From contig MU385808.1 of assembly GCA_022497155.1 (NCBI GenBank), forward strand, positions 1 to 48,794: a DNA stretch of 48,794 nucleotides, written 5' to 3'. The translations under genes and the position numbers were made by a program. Shown piece after piece: positions 23,626 through 34,274 of the stretch. Source of the DNA: Whalleya microplaca. Its lineage: Eukaryota > Ascomycota > Sordariomycetes > Xylariales > Xylariaceae. The stretch's first letter is position 1. Each line of letters opens with the position of its first letter. Under the pieces are notes generated by a model, which was not told where the DNA came from, searched no databases, and was given only the letters and a program-made list of their open reading frames with translations.

Positions 23626-24140
23626 GTAGTAAATTAAGTAATCTATTATTTATATACCACGCGCTTTTTGGGTATTAGGTATAAAAGTGAGAGCTTTAAA
23701 AAGTAAGCTTTAATTATTATAAGTGATGTTTTTTTTATAAATAATATAAAATTTTAAAAATCTTTTTATAGGTATATTATATCCCTTTTCGGGAGTGCTA
23801 TTATATAGAAGGCTATTAGGCAGAATATTATATCTACCTTAATAACTAAAGCTAAAGTTATAGCTTTTAAATATATAGCTAAAGAAAGCATAGTTTTAAA
23901 GCGGTTATTTTAAAATATTACCCTAGATTTTGGAAAGCCGTAAAGGATTTTTTATAATAATTAATAAGCGATTAGGCTTATTACTAAAAAAGGACTTAAA
24001 ATTAATACTAAATTCCGTTATATCGATATTTAAAATATATAGCTTCGTTAAAAATATATTAAAGGGAGTTTCGAAATAACTTATTTAGTTATAAATTAAA
24101 TACTAGCAGATAGATTTATTAAGAGGCTTTTTAAATAAGT

Positions 24141-26525
24141 ATTCGAATATTTTAAAGCTTTATTAAATTTTTAAAATGGTAGAGTTATAATTATAAATTG
24201 TTAGGGAACGTAAGAAGCGAGTTTAGCTTAAGCTTATATATTTAATAATTTTATAAGCTTTTATAAAAAGGATAAAATAAAAGAAAACTACTTTAATAAT
24301 AAGTAATAAGTTTATATTTTAATTTAAAACTAATAAAATACCGAGCGTAAATTTATTTCTTAATAACTAGGTTTATAAACCCTATCGATAAAAGATATAA
24401 AAGTAAAAGATTTTTATTAATTAGGCAGAGTTTAATATATAATAAAACCCGGAAAAATGACTTAATTTAGGCCTAAAAGATTTGCAAGCTTTTTTAAAAG
24501 TTCTATAACGTAAATTAAACGATTTTTTTTTAATTAAGGAGCCGAGAAAGTAAAGCTAGACGAGCTAGTAATAGTTAAAATAAAGATTACGTTTATAAAG
24601 CAAGTTTCCGAAAGAACTAATAAGTTAGGAATTATAGGAGCGATAAAAGGGCGAGCTATTAAAAAAACCGATAAATTAAGAACTATAGGAGCGGAAAAGT
24701 TTATAATAGGCTAAAAAACGGAGATCGAGAAAGCTTCCGGGCTAATAGCGAGAAGTTTTTTACTAACGCTAGTAAAAATAAGACCGTTATTATAAGTATA
24801 TACGGTAAGTTTGCTAAGATTTTTGCTAAAAGTCCGGTAGCGTTATAAAAAATAAAAAAATTAATATATTATTAGTTTTAAAATTATTAGGGGAATTTAC
24901 GGCAAAATCGGTAGTATTATATAAATAAACGTAACGGCGAGCGGTATAAAGGAGCTAGGGGGGGCTATAGGAATTTATATTAGCTTATTAAACTTTTTAG
25001 AGAGGAATTAAAAGATTTTATTTTAGGCGGCAAGAATAACCCGAACTATATTTATAGTAGCGGGAGTCCCGAAATATTTTTAGGTATTTATAAAGCGCGA
25101 TTTTATTAAATTTTAAAATACGAATATAACAAATGTAAGAATTGGCGCGAAAAATAGAAATAGCGCTAGGGTATGGGATATTTTTTTTTTTGCGGGTGGG
25201 AGTATCGGTAAAGCTCGGAGTTATAGCGCTATAAGTACTGGAGGGGATTATCGGAAGCGGTATAAAGGTTATTATAAAATTATTAGTGCCGGAGCTTTTT
25301 TTAGGAGTGGTTAAAGCTTGGAAGGGAGTATCGCTTTTATTATTTAACGAGTTCGGAGGTTTAGTGGAGCCGGGCTTTTAGCGGATAGGAAAAGGAAGTA
25401 AAAAAATATTAGAATTGTTTTTATTGGAGTTAAGCTTTAAAAATTTGACAGTTTGTTCCGGCTTTTATTTATTACCGGAATCGGGATCGAGAATTTCGGA
25501 AAGCGGAGTTTATTTTTTTATTTTATTATCCGGGAGTTTTTTTTTATTTTCGTTACTAAAAAAATTACCGCTTTTTTGCCTTTTTTTTTTTATAATACAA
25601 GTTTCGGGCTCGTTTTCGGGCTACTTAAATATAATAATATCGTTAGGCTTTTCGGGAAAATTTTTACTATCGTTAGGTTTTTCGGGAGAGCTTTTATTAC
25701 CGGAAATTTTACTGCCGGGACGCGAAGAATCGTTCCTTAAAAAGTTCTAGGGGTCCTGAATAGTAAGCTTAAAAGTCTCGTTATTAAAGGCGGGAACGGG
25801 GAGTAAACCCGGTAAAAAACTCGGCAGTAAGGGCTAACTATTTTTAGAAGTAGCGCGGTAATATTTTAGATTAATAGCGCAATATTATTTACGCAAGCAA
25901 GCGAAAAAACGTATTGCTTTTTTTTTGCGAGTATGACGTTTTTTTTTAAGCTTAGCGATTTTTTTTAAGCTTAGCGATTTTTTAGCGAGCGCAATAAATG
26001 CGCTTACGGCTATAAACCGAAAGATTACGTTTTGGAGCTATAATTTAGGGTAGTGGTTACAAAAATTTACGTATTTATTAGTTAAGTGTAGCTTTAAATA
26101 TATATAATTATATAATTATTTATTACGGGAAAGTTTGGAATAATAATAGAAAATTTAAAAACGCGAAAATAATATTTAATAATTGCTATAATAAAATTAG
26201 CGATATAAGTAAAAAAAGCGTAATAATCGCGAAAGTATTTTAAGGATTTATAAAATTATTATTATAATATTCGAGAAGTTTAAAAAATTTTAAATACTAA
26301 AAAAAGATTTTATAGTATTATAAAAAATAAGATTTTATAGTAACTAACGGGATTATTATTAGGGAAGCTATTTTTAATTACGTTAGCTAAAGTTTTAATA
26401 AGTTATTAAATAACAGATTATAGATATAGCTATATATTTATTAAGCGAGTTTTAGGCAGCTATTTTTATTTATATTTATATAATTATAGATATTTTTTTA
26501 AGATCTTTTGCTAAGATAGGGGGTG
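24141..26525 (+). other. Extra 3' region of the Copia element, decayed ORF-like
   Basis: Between RNase H and the 3' LTR lie 2.4 kb not expected in a simple Copia. Around 24490-24830 one forward frame reads as basic Arg/Asn/Ser-rich protein whose stops are all taa/tag (words such as RNYRSDKRASY and RESFRANSEKFF). Around 24950-25140 a frame reads FREELKDFILGGKNNPNYIY and on to a lysine-rich segment. At 25270-25750 GC-richer sequence gives overlapping open frames (one of 111 codons, Leu/Phe/Gly rich) with poly-T runs. I recognise no domain. It could be a third ORF, a captured gene fragment or another nested element. Confidence 0.45.
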
Positions 26526-26719
26526 TATTACGATAATAGGGATATTAAAAATCTCTTTTAAGCCTATAGATCTCGGAGTAATATTACTCCGAGATCTATA
26601 GGCTTAAAAAGAGATCTTTTATAACTAGAAGATCTTTCGGATCTTAGATCTTTATATAATTTTACGAGAGTAATCACGGCAGCACCTAAATGATCTTTGT
26701 ACACACTGTAACTGTGATA
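26526..26719 (+). repeat. Copia 3' LTR
   Basis: 194 bp, same length as the 5' LTR, beginning tattacgataataggg (TG changed to TA) and ending actgtgata. It keeps the palindrome (about 26548-26619) in a slightly more symmetrical form than the 5' LTR. The last 60 bases, next to the host gene, are less AT-shifted than those of the 5' LTR. Confidence 0.88.
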
Positions 26720-26724
26720 TACTT
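26720..26724 (+). repeat. Target-site duplication (right), tactt
   Basis: Matches 16744-16748 exactly and abuts the 3' LTR. Confidence 0.88.
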
Positions 26725-27963
26725 CCTTGCGACCTAGGCTTAAAGACATCCATGGAGATCCGTATCGGAGAGGTCGAATACCTGGCTGATGAGTCTTTGG
26801 GACGGATGTCTTCTCAGAGCAGTCAAGACCATTGGCATCCTCCTATCAATACGCGTCGGTATAGTAACCCAGTGATGGGAGATTCCGTAGGATCTCAGGA
26901 AGGCGGCAGCGGGACCATTGGGCCACTTCTTCAGATCGCGCAGAAGTTCTACCGGCTATTGAACTGGCATATCTTTGACGACGAAGGCACCAGTCGTTAT
27001 TGGGATCAATCTAGCCCGCCTGAGTTGCTCACTTTCCATCCCTCCCTGGATGATTCTTCTGGATATAGTAGCTCCATTGGTAAGACGGTCGCGTTTTCCG
27101 GGCGTATGTACAAAACAACACGTATTTCGAATTCCATACGGAATGCAATGCCCCATGCCCGAGACAATGTTACAGTGACTGACTGGGTTCTGGTTGAAAC
27201 TACGACTCCCCCGCGAGTGAACAGGGTGCGCAAGATCATGGGTCCGGAGCGGTGTGATTCCTTCAGTGAAAAGATCACTATCACTGCAGAACCCAAGTCT
27301 CCTGCTTCCTGCCCCAATGGCTATTCTCAGATGGTATATTCCACGGGTCGGACAAGCGGATATACCGTCGGGCAGATATGCGAGATACCCACCCAGTTCA
27401 AACAAAATGGCGTCAAGACACGGAATTGGTCTATAGAAAGTACGCAACTCCCAGACGAGTGCTGGAATCTCGGTGGTATGGGCGTGCCTGGTGATTCTGG
27501 GGCAGCCGTGATCGATTGTAGGACCAACGAGCTTTTGGGCCAGATATGGGGCCGAAACAGGTATCAAGGGAATCCCACGGAGCCTCGTTTGACCTTTTTC
27601 ACCGCGATGTCTGATATCTATGATGATATCAGAGAACGTATGCCTGGATGGCAACCAGCCTTACCGACCGAGAAGTCCATTGCCTCCGAAGCTCATCGGA
27701 GATCCACGTTAGCTAGCATCAGCGAGGATGGGGATGCGCTACCTGCTTCTCAACTCGAAAGCAACAGTTCTCAGCCGTCGGCTCGCTGCTCATCACCACT
27801 CCTACTAGATGAGACAGAATCTACTCCATCAACAGGACGCTCCTCGCCAGCACTACGGCGGTCGGTAGCACGAGCATCAGTCAGGCTCTCGGGCTGTGGC
27901 GACCTACCGGGGTTCAACCCTGTTCGGAGGTGGGCAATGATCGCACACGCTGCAACATTCTAG
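26725..27963 (+). pseudogene. 3' half of split gene: trypsin-like protease domain
   Basis: 412 codons to the stop at 27961-27963, in frame with the 5' half after excision of the Copia element; the first ATG within it is 26752. Counting from that ATG, a trypsin-type triad is visible: His73 (LLNWHIFDD), Asp144 (TVTDWVLVE) and Ser249 (GVPGDSGAAVID), plus STGRTSG and LLGQIWGRNRY, all matched in order by the neighbour at 28867. The C-terminal 90 residues are Ser-rich and probably disordered. No intron is needed, whereas the neighbour has one shortly after the WGRNKY block. The catalytic half is intact and could be made from a new start, but the full 647-residue protein cannot be encoded. Substrate unknown. 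Confidence 0.8.
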
Positions 27964-28866
27964 AACGCCTAGGCCTTCCACTCTCCTTTCGTTAGAATTT
28001 CACAGATCGCATGTATTGGGGTTCGAGAGATAACCGATCCAATGGCACTACTCATAAGGTAAGGGATGGACAAGTTGAACTTCATGTGGCGTTTCTACCG
28101 TTGCATATTTGGTTGTCAATTTAACAGACTGAATGCGTTCGGTAATTTTTTTTCCTTGTCGTTTCATGGTTCCACAACAGCAGAGTCGGCAACACACTGA
28201 GGCTTTCATGTGACAACGCAGTTTTATCCTATATTTCCTAGGTTCTTAGGAGGTCTTGCAGCCACGCATTTAGATATATAGTCCCCTTCGTAAGTCGAAA
28301 ATCAGTCCACCAGTCCTGTTCTCCCCCCCATGTAACCATGTGCCTCAATTATGCAGCTTCAACTGCTCACCTCGCTACGTCTTCTCTGATTCGCCAGAAC
28401 GCGAAGATCCATCTCCAAAGTGGAAAAAAGGCAACGAAGCTACCCCGAATTAGGCAGAAGCGGCAGCCTGGGGGACATGATGGTCGGCGGACTACCTACA
28501 GCCTGCTGGACACAGCCGCCGCAACTACTGCGCCGCGTGACCTACATAAGCTGACTGGCGCTTGAGTGGATGGAGGCCTCTTCTGCCTCTTGCAAGCTAG
28601 GCCATCTCCCTCCCATCTGACCCAACCAGGCCCAGGCTGGGGAGCAAATCCCAAGTAACTTGGCTTGCTTCGTCCCTCCAGTCACTTCCTTTATCCATCC
28701 TCAGCGTAGGTAAGGAATGTCGCCTTAGGTCACCGGGAGCCGAGCATCCTTCGGCGGGGCCGTCTTTCAACTAGTTTTATAGTATTGTCACCTATTGCCG
28801 TTCTATACACACCCATATATATATCCCATCTTTGACTATCCCCGCGTTGCCGCCCCACTACCCACT
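27964..28866. other. Intergenic region upstream of the zinc-finger/protease gene
   Basis: 903 bp without a convincing ORF; the 75-codon frame at 28338-28565 is Ala/Thr-rich and unlike a known protein. The last 70 bases hold a short atatatat run (about 28817) and pyrimidine-rich leader sequence, consistent with a fungal promoter and 5' UTR. Confidence 0.5.
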
Positions 28867-31800
28867 ATGAAACCCTACTGGCATTCTAACCCTACACCGG
28901 ATCCCCCAGCGACCTCGGCATCCACGTCCGCCAGGGCCTCCGGAGAAGCGGGCTACGGCGCCGCACACGCCAATGCCATTGCCCCATACAGCAATGCGGA
29001 ACCGGTGCTAGCGAGTGACTACGGTGGCTACGCCGAACCGGCCAAGTTCCATTATGACGATGTATCGTTTCTCCCTGACCTTCAACGCCGGGACTCGGTA
29101 TGGTCAAATAGCAGCATGAATACCAGAGTCCCGCTGGATGTCAGAGGCGGACCCGGGGGCGGCTATCTCGTGGACACGTACGCTGAGACCGAGGTGCCCG
29201 ATTCCTCGTACGGATCATACGGCCCGCCGCCGCCGTTGACGGCAAGCTCGCTCACGTGCTCGCCGCGCTCGTCGACGATATCCCCGAAGTCGGGGTGGTC
29301 GCCAATCCAGACGGAGTTCGGGACGGATTTCGCGACGGATGTCTCCCCCGCCTCGTGTTCAGCGGGTAAGTCGCGCGTGCCTAGTCCGTTGCGGAACATA
29401 ATCCACCCTGCTACTGACGGGAGGCGCAAGCACGCGTACGGAGCTCTGGTACCCAAGTATGAGGTCTGCCAGAATGGTGAGGATCTCAAGACTTTGGCGC
29501 GGACAGGGCGTTCTCACATCTGTCTGTGGGGGGACAATGTGTATTGCGATAGCTTCGCAAGCAGGGAGGAGCTGAACTGGCATGTTAAAAGCGAACACTT
29601 GCTAGTGTGCCCGTTCCCTGGCTGTACTGAGAGCACTTTTGAGACTAAAGATCTCGTGTATCGCCATGTCGTGTACGCTCACGGCAGTGCATCGACGAAT
29701 AAAACACTAGCTTGCCTACCAAGCAATGTTCCTGAGGCCCCTGTTGAGCCATCAATTCCGCTAGCGGATTGTCGTAAAGGGAAACATGCAGAAGAGCCGA
29801 CAGTAAAGGCTGAAATGGCAAAGGAGACAAATCTCAAGATGGAAATGTCAATCGGCACCTCCAAAAGACGATGTCGGGAGCAGCTGCGAACCGTGCTCGA
29901 AAAGAAGTGGATGCGAGCAAATGGTAAGCCTTGGTGATTCACACACTATAAGAAACGCATTGCTAACAATAAGCATAGGCTCGTCCAAGGCAGTTGAAAG
30001 TCCAGGGGCAGTAATGAGCCGCGTACCTAAACTCCTCGAATCAGCGAGCTTCCCCATCATCTGGGAGCACGGCGTTCTGCCATTCCTTATCGAATACATC
30101 CCCAAATGGTGCGGTCCGGGACATGTGATAAGCGTCATGCGCGGGAGAAAGCCCAACTCTCGTCGGATCTGCATCATGACGAGACGCGTAGTTCGGATGA
30201 TACGCAAGATGATCATCGCGGGACATGTGCGAGACCTTCTGCCTGAAAACCATCGCAACCTTATCACGTTTACATTTTCTACTGGCAAGGTCGATCGCCT
30301 CGTATGGGCGCGAGGGCTGGGCAAGGAGATACCGGACGACGTAGTTAACCCGCGCAACCCCTTTTGCTATATCAGCCCATGCATGGGAGACAGCGTTGGG
30401 ATGACCGCTGAAGACGGTGATCAAATAACCGCAACGCTAGGACCCTGCGTCGCGTTAGGTGACAGGAATTACTGGCTCGTCAATCTCCACCCATTCCTCA
30501 AACCGTTCCGCAAGGCAAGCGAAGATTCGAAGTTGGTACTAACAGAGCATCCCTCTCCAGCGGACCGTGCAACATGTCTCGACGAGAGCCATGACGTCTT
30601 GAGCAACGGTGATCTGAACTTCCGAGTTGGCAGCCTGACAGCCACCTCGGGCTTCGATCAGGACACGAGCCGACTATCACATGATCCATATTGGGAAGAT
30701 TATGGCATGGAACCCCCCTTAATCGTCACGGACTGGGCGTTGATCTCTGCAAATACGCGACAAGCCAATATGCTGAGGAAGTTTCCCACGACCACACAGA
30801 GGCGGGAAGTTCCTGTAACGTCCATGGCTTCGATTGTGCCCGGTGCGACGGTGTGCTCGACCGGGCGAACTTCAGGCTTCCAGCGAGGTCAGGTTTGCGA
30901 GATTCCTGCATATCTTGATGGTTCAACAAACGGCACCGGGAGGGCATCGCGCGAATGGTATATCGAAGAGCCGTACCCCTATGATAACGAGGAAGAATGG
31001 ATTCGCGGTGGAATTGGCGTCCCAGGCGATAGCGGTGCTGCTGTCGTCGATAGCGAAAGCAACGCACTTATTGGCCAGCTTTGGGGCCGCAATAAGTATT
31101 TCGGTCCCGGCCCAAGACGTGAGTACCCATTCAAGTTCCTTATTATCCCCTGCATCTTGAAGCTTACGCAAGGTTTCCAATTGGGATACACTCGGGAACT
31201 GAGATTCTGAGACTCCATTGCTCCTGGAAAGAAGGTACTAATTCCAGACCCTGTAGAGACCTTCTTCACCCCAATCTTCGACATCTTCGACGACATCCAA
31301 GAGCGGTGCGGACAACCCCGACGTCCACAACTCCCGCAATACCGGGACGAGGCAGACCGATGGGCAGTGTACCCCGTATGTAAGCAGTGCTTCGACCAGC
31401 GCTCGTACCGCGACAGCCGGCGGAGCTCGCGCGAGTCTAGTAAGTCCGCTAGCTTCCCTCTTCTCCATCATCTACCCCATTATCTCTTCCTATAGTCACC
31501 ATTTCCATGAACAGATACCCCAAAGCCAAGAACCCCGACAAAGGCAGTTAGTTAGTCTATCTCGTAAACACTAACACCACACGCAGTGATCTCCATGATA
31601 GGCCTGCACACCACCACGACCCCCGACGCAGACCTGACCTCGGTCTCGGAGCTCGCGACGCCCAAGGACCCGGCGCCGCTGCTGCACGCGCAGGGGGGCG
31701 CAGGCGGCGGCCACCTCGTGCGCCACGTCGGGGCTGGGGACTCGCCCCAGTTCGCGACGCCGTCTTTCGCCGGAGGCGCGTCGCCGGCGCCCACGCACAC

Positions 31801-32080
31801 GTTCTTCAACTTAGCGTCCCCCGAGGCCGCGTGCGCGCGCAGCCCGTACGCGCAGGCGCTGCCCGACGAGGATCTGTACGAGGGTGTTAAGGATGGGGGC
31901 CGGGGGGAGGTGGTCGGGGCTGGTACTGTGGGAAAGCGAGCGGGCGCGGCACTGCCGTTGCCGATGGCGCAGAGTGCGGGTGGGAGGCAGCAGCAGCCAT
32001 TGCAGGTTGGGTTGGGGTCGGGACACGAATGTGGAAATGGGAACGGGAATGGGAATGGCAAGAGGCGGAGGGTTGGGTAG
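28867..32080 (+). CDS. C2H2 zinc-finger / trypsin-like protease fusion protein
   Basis: Four exons: 28867-29923, 29979-31118, 31248-31439 and 31587-32080; introns of 55, 129 and 147 bp keep phase and two show ctaac branch sites. The product is about 960 residues. The start is the first ATG (MKPYWHSNPTP). Residues 219-244 form an atypical finger (C-x7-C...H-x4-H) and 248-272 a good C2H2 finger (C-x4-C-x13-H-x4-H). After a region shared with the split gene at 16044 comes a trypsin-like fold: His523 (VNLHPF), Asp604 (VTDWALI), Ser704 (GVPGDSGAAVVD). The tail is low complexity, ends with basic GKRRRVG and may direct it to the nucleus. Zinc-binding and peptidase activity are inferred from motifs; the partner or substrate is unknown. 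The last exon is the least certain. Confidence 0.8.
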
Positions 32081-32225
32081 GCAGGTAACTAGCGCTTCAC
32101 TGGATATTGGAACAGGATAACGGATCATGAATACGATATATATGCATATGAATGGATGGGTAGATTCTCTGGGTCCCAGGTGTTAAGTGATAATTACCTA
32201 CGTATGTATGTGCATATCGATTAAC

Positions 32226-34274
32226 TTAACCGGGAAATCCACCGCGCGCCATCTTCTTCGCTCTCTGGTCTCGTCGGTTGTGGTTGGCTCTAGACCCCTT
32301 ATTCGCCTCTTTGCGCCTACGGGCGTTGTCGGTGTCTTTGTCGCCGGACGTACCGGCGACGTTCCCTCCGCGACCACCACCGCCGCCTCGACCTCTACCC
32401 CGGCCTCGGCCGCGGAATCCGCCACGGGCCGCTGGTGCTCCACCATCGGCCTCCGAGTCCTCCGCTCCGGACTCCGCCTGGTTTGCGCGCCAGGAAGTTG
32501 AGGGCAGTGCGCGTTGTTCGCCGGCGAAGGCGCTGTACTTGGTCTCGAGCTGTTTCATTTGATGTGGGGTTCTGCCCAGCATCACGGCCCAGCCCTCGAT
32601 GGCCTCGTCCGTCATCCCCGTCTGCTGCTTCAGCTTCGTGCGGGCGTCGCTTCGTCGCGTGACGGCATCCCGATCGAATGATTTCGGATTCACCTGGTAA
32701 GCGCGGAATAGAGACTCCTCATTTGTGTCCTTTCGTTTCTGGTCATCCGTATCCTCTGGGTTGCCGTCGTTCACTATGATCCCAGCGTCGACGGCATCGT
32801 ACGTATCGTCTCGCTCGTCGTCATCTGCGTCAAACGCGGATAGTGCCGACAGGATGGCCGCCTTGTTAGGAGCAGAGGACCGATCCTTCAGTACATCGTC
32901 CGCGGTCTTACCTGGATTTCGTTTACCGAAATGCAGATTAGAGACATCAACGGTCAACTTGTCGAACTCATCGTCGTCAAATATGTTGTGACGCACAGGA
33001 GCCTGGGGCGGTGTAGGCCGAGGTGCAAGATCGTGGCTCTTCTTTCTCGTTCTCTCAGGTGACCTATACAAAGTTAGCAAGGAGCAGATAGAATCAGGCA
33101 TTAGGTAGACGAACAGCTCCTTGGCGCGATCTGCGGTAGCTAGATGGGGTGGTAGTGAGTCCTCGAGCAGATGCGCAACAACCTGTTCAGTATTGTCTTC
33201 GTACTCATCTAGAAGCCTCGATATGAAACCGGAGCCTAGGTCTGGAAACAGATCCTGGATCTGGGATATCTGACTCATGCGATGCATTCGCATCTCGCCT
33301 ACAATGTCGTCGTCTTCGGTCATAATTCCCTTTCCTTTGTCGATCCTCCGTCTAGCCTGTCTCTTTGGCCTAACACCACCGCCGGGTTTGCGGAACGACT
33401 CTAGAGCACTGAGTACAGACTTCATTCGAGTGGTCATCACAACAGATTCTTTTAGCCGATTCTGCAACTGCTTGAGAATAGGGGTAGCCGTGACCAGCTC
33501 GGCCCCCATAGAGTCATTTACGCCCAGTGGCCCAGCTCTATGGGCTTCGGCGGCTGCATTCAGAGCGTAAAGCTGGTCAGTTAGCATAGTAAAGTTGGGG
33601 GGATCAGCCTCGGTCAAGCCAATGAGACATAGGTAGACCGTAGCGATAATGGTCTTTCTCAAAGTGGGGTTCATGATCTTGTAGCAACTGATGAGGCCGT
33701 CTAGGAAATCACTGCCAGATGCGAAGCTCACAGCCATATTACCCGATGCATGGATGAGGTGATTGGCTCTCTTCAACCGGGACTCAAGAAGGCCGAGATC
33801 CCCCTTGAGCCCGGAGTCGAGGGCGACAATAAGCCATCTCTTGAGAGCTGAAAGAGAAGTTACCGCAGATGCTCTCTGAGAGATACCATTGAGGAGAGCG
33901 GAAGTGTTTTTCTTCGAGTATGTCCGGCTGAAATCGCAAAGGAAATCCCACTGCGATAACGGCACAGGCGAAGAGGGCATTCGCAGCAGTCTAGCAATCA
34001 GTAAGAAGCAATGCCGTAGTAGCGTTGGTGCTAACGGGGACTGGCCCAGGACAGACGGCCCTGTCAGTGCGACTTCTCTCATAAGCGTAACTAGGAAGGA
34101 TGCCAAGGATTCATCTTTGGATGACAAAGATACGAAGTCATCGTCCGGTATGGATAGATGTGCATCGACCAGGGCAATCCAGTTGGAAAGACAGGCTTCC
34201 CATTCCACGGGAACGATGTGGTCCCTCCATGGTGCCGCGGGGAAGGGCGCGAAGGGAGGGAATGTTGTTGACAT
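32226..34274 (-). CDS. CUE3: CUE-domain protein, Cue3/ASCC2-like RQT subunit
   Basis: 682-residue intronless protein from the ATG at 34274. Residues about 330-378 form a CUE ubiquitin-binding domain (QISQIQDLFPDLGSGFI, then LLEDSLPPHL). The helical N-terminal half, the IFDDDEFDKL segment, the conserved YDDEYDD-like DDERDDTYDAV block, and the RGG-rich C terminus ending RRDQRAKKMARGGFPG match the fungal Cue3/human ASCC2 layout. The family is part of the ribosome-quality-control trigger complex, which recognises ubiquitinated collided ribosomes and, with the Slh1 helicase, splits them in the cytosol. It converges with the gene ending at 32080 (145 bp between stops) and diverges from RPS20. A 47-bp stretch near 33060-33107 resembles an intron but is not a multiple of three, so I keep the frame unspliced. 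Confidence 0.9.
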   Translation of the reverse strand: MSTTFPPFAPFPAAPWRDHIVPVEWEACLSNWIALVDAHLSIPDDDFVSLSSKDESLASFLVTLMREVALTGPSVLGQSPLAPTLLRHCFLLIARLLRMPSSPVPLSQWDFLCDFSRTYSKKNTSALLNGISQRASAVTSLSALKRWLIVALDSGLKGDLGLLESRLKRANHLIHASGNMAVSFASGSDFLDGLISCYKIMNPTLRKTIIATVYLCLIGLTEADPPNFTMLTDQLYALNAAAEAHRAGPLGVNDSMGAELVTATPILKQLQNRLKESVVMTTRMKSVLSALESFRKPGGGVRPKRQARRRIDKGKGIMTEDDDIVGEMRMHRMSQISQIQDLFPDLGSGFISRLLDEYEDNTEQVVAHLLEDSLPPHLATADRAKELFVYLMPDSICSLLTLYRSPERTRKKSHDLAPRPTPPQAPVRHNIFDDDEFDKLTVDVSNLHFGKRNPGKTADDVLKDRSSAPNKAAILSALSAFDADDDERDDTYDAVDAGIIVNDGNPEDTDDQKRKDTNEESLFRAYQVNPKSFDRDAVTRRSDARTKLKQQTGMTDEAIEGWAVMLGRTPHQMKQLETKYSAFAGEQRALPSTSWRANQAESGAEDSEADGGAPAARGGFRGRGRGRGRGGGGGRGGNVAGTSGDKDTDNARRRKEANKGSRANHNRRDQRAKKMARGGFPG

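Larger units (their letters stand above)
16970..24140 (+). pseudogene. Decayed Copia gag-pol, interrupted by element F
   Basis: Forward reading with in-frame stops shows gag-like sequence (about 17100-18600), a GAG-pre-integrase block around 18950-19030 (RLGYLKLVALKALV), the integrase core around 19200-19400 (DKYSGVIFAIPLKSKA) and reverse transcriptase from about 20940 (LLFLKWVFIYKFNKD, then the YVDD codons at 21460-21471). RNase H is split: SSKYIVVV before 21880, VIYYLYTTRFLGIRYKSES after 23630, and the C terminus near 24110 (ILADRFIKRL). Numerous stops make it non-functional. I could not place the protease active site. Confidence 0.85.
16749..26719 (+). mobile_element. RIP-decayed Copia (Ty1/Copia) LTR retrotransposon
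   Basis: LTRs of 194 bp at 16749-16942 and 26526-26719; target duplication tactt on both sides; polypurine tract aagatagggggtg just before the 3' LTR. Order of domains along the plus strand is gag, GAG-pre-integrase, integrase, reverse transcriptase, RNase H, which is Copia order. Frames are broken mainly by taa/tag where caa/cag would restore Gln, the signature of RIP. The total is 9971 bp; subtracting the nested element F and its 4-bp duplication leaves about 8.2 kb, long for Copia, because about 2.4 kb follows RNase H. The element splits the gene at 16044-27963. Confidence 0.92.

Noticed and set aside
25415..25750. 111- and 95-codon overlapping plus frames in the Copia 3' region
   Set aside because: Leu/Phe/Gly-rich frames in two phases over poly-T rich sequence; neither shows a motif, and the surrounding frame evidence is too weak to call a gene.
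27006..27654. Long minus-strand frames (up to 232 codons) opposite the split protease gene
   Set aside because: Antisense shadow of a GC-balanced coding region; the plus frame has the family motifs.
27905..27925. gggttcaaccctg, resembling a tRNA B box
   Set aside because: It lies within the coding sequence of the split protease gene and has no A box or cloverleaf around it.
33060..33107. Possible 47-bp intron in the CUE3-like gene (gtctac ... tgctaac ... tatag)
   Set aside because: Removing it shifts the frame and gives an immediate stop, while the unspliced frame stays open; kept as coding, though a small mis-annotation here is possible.
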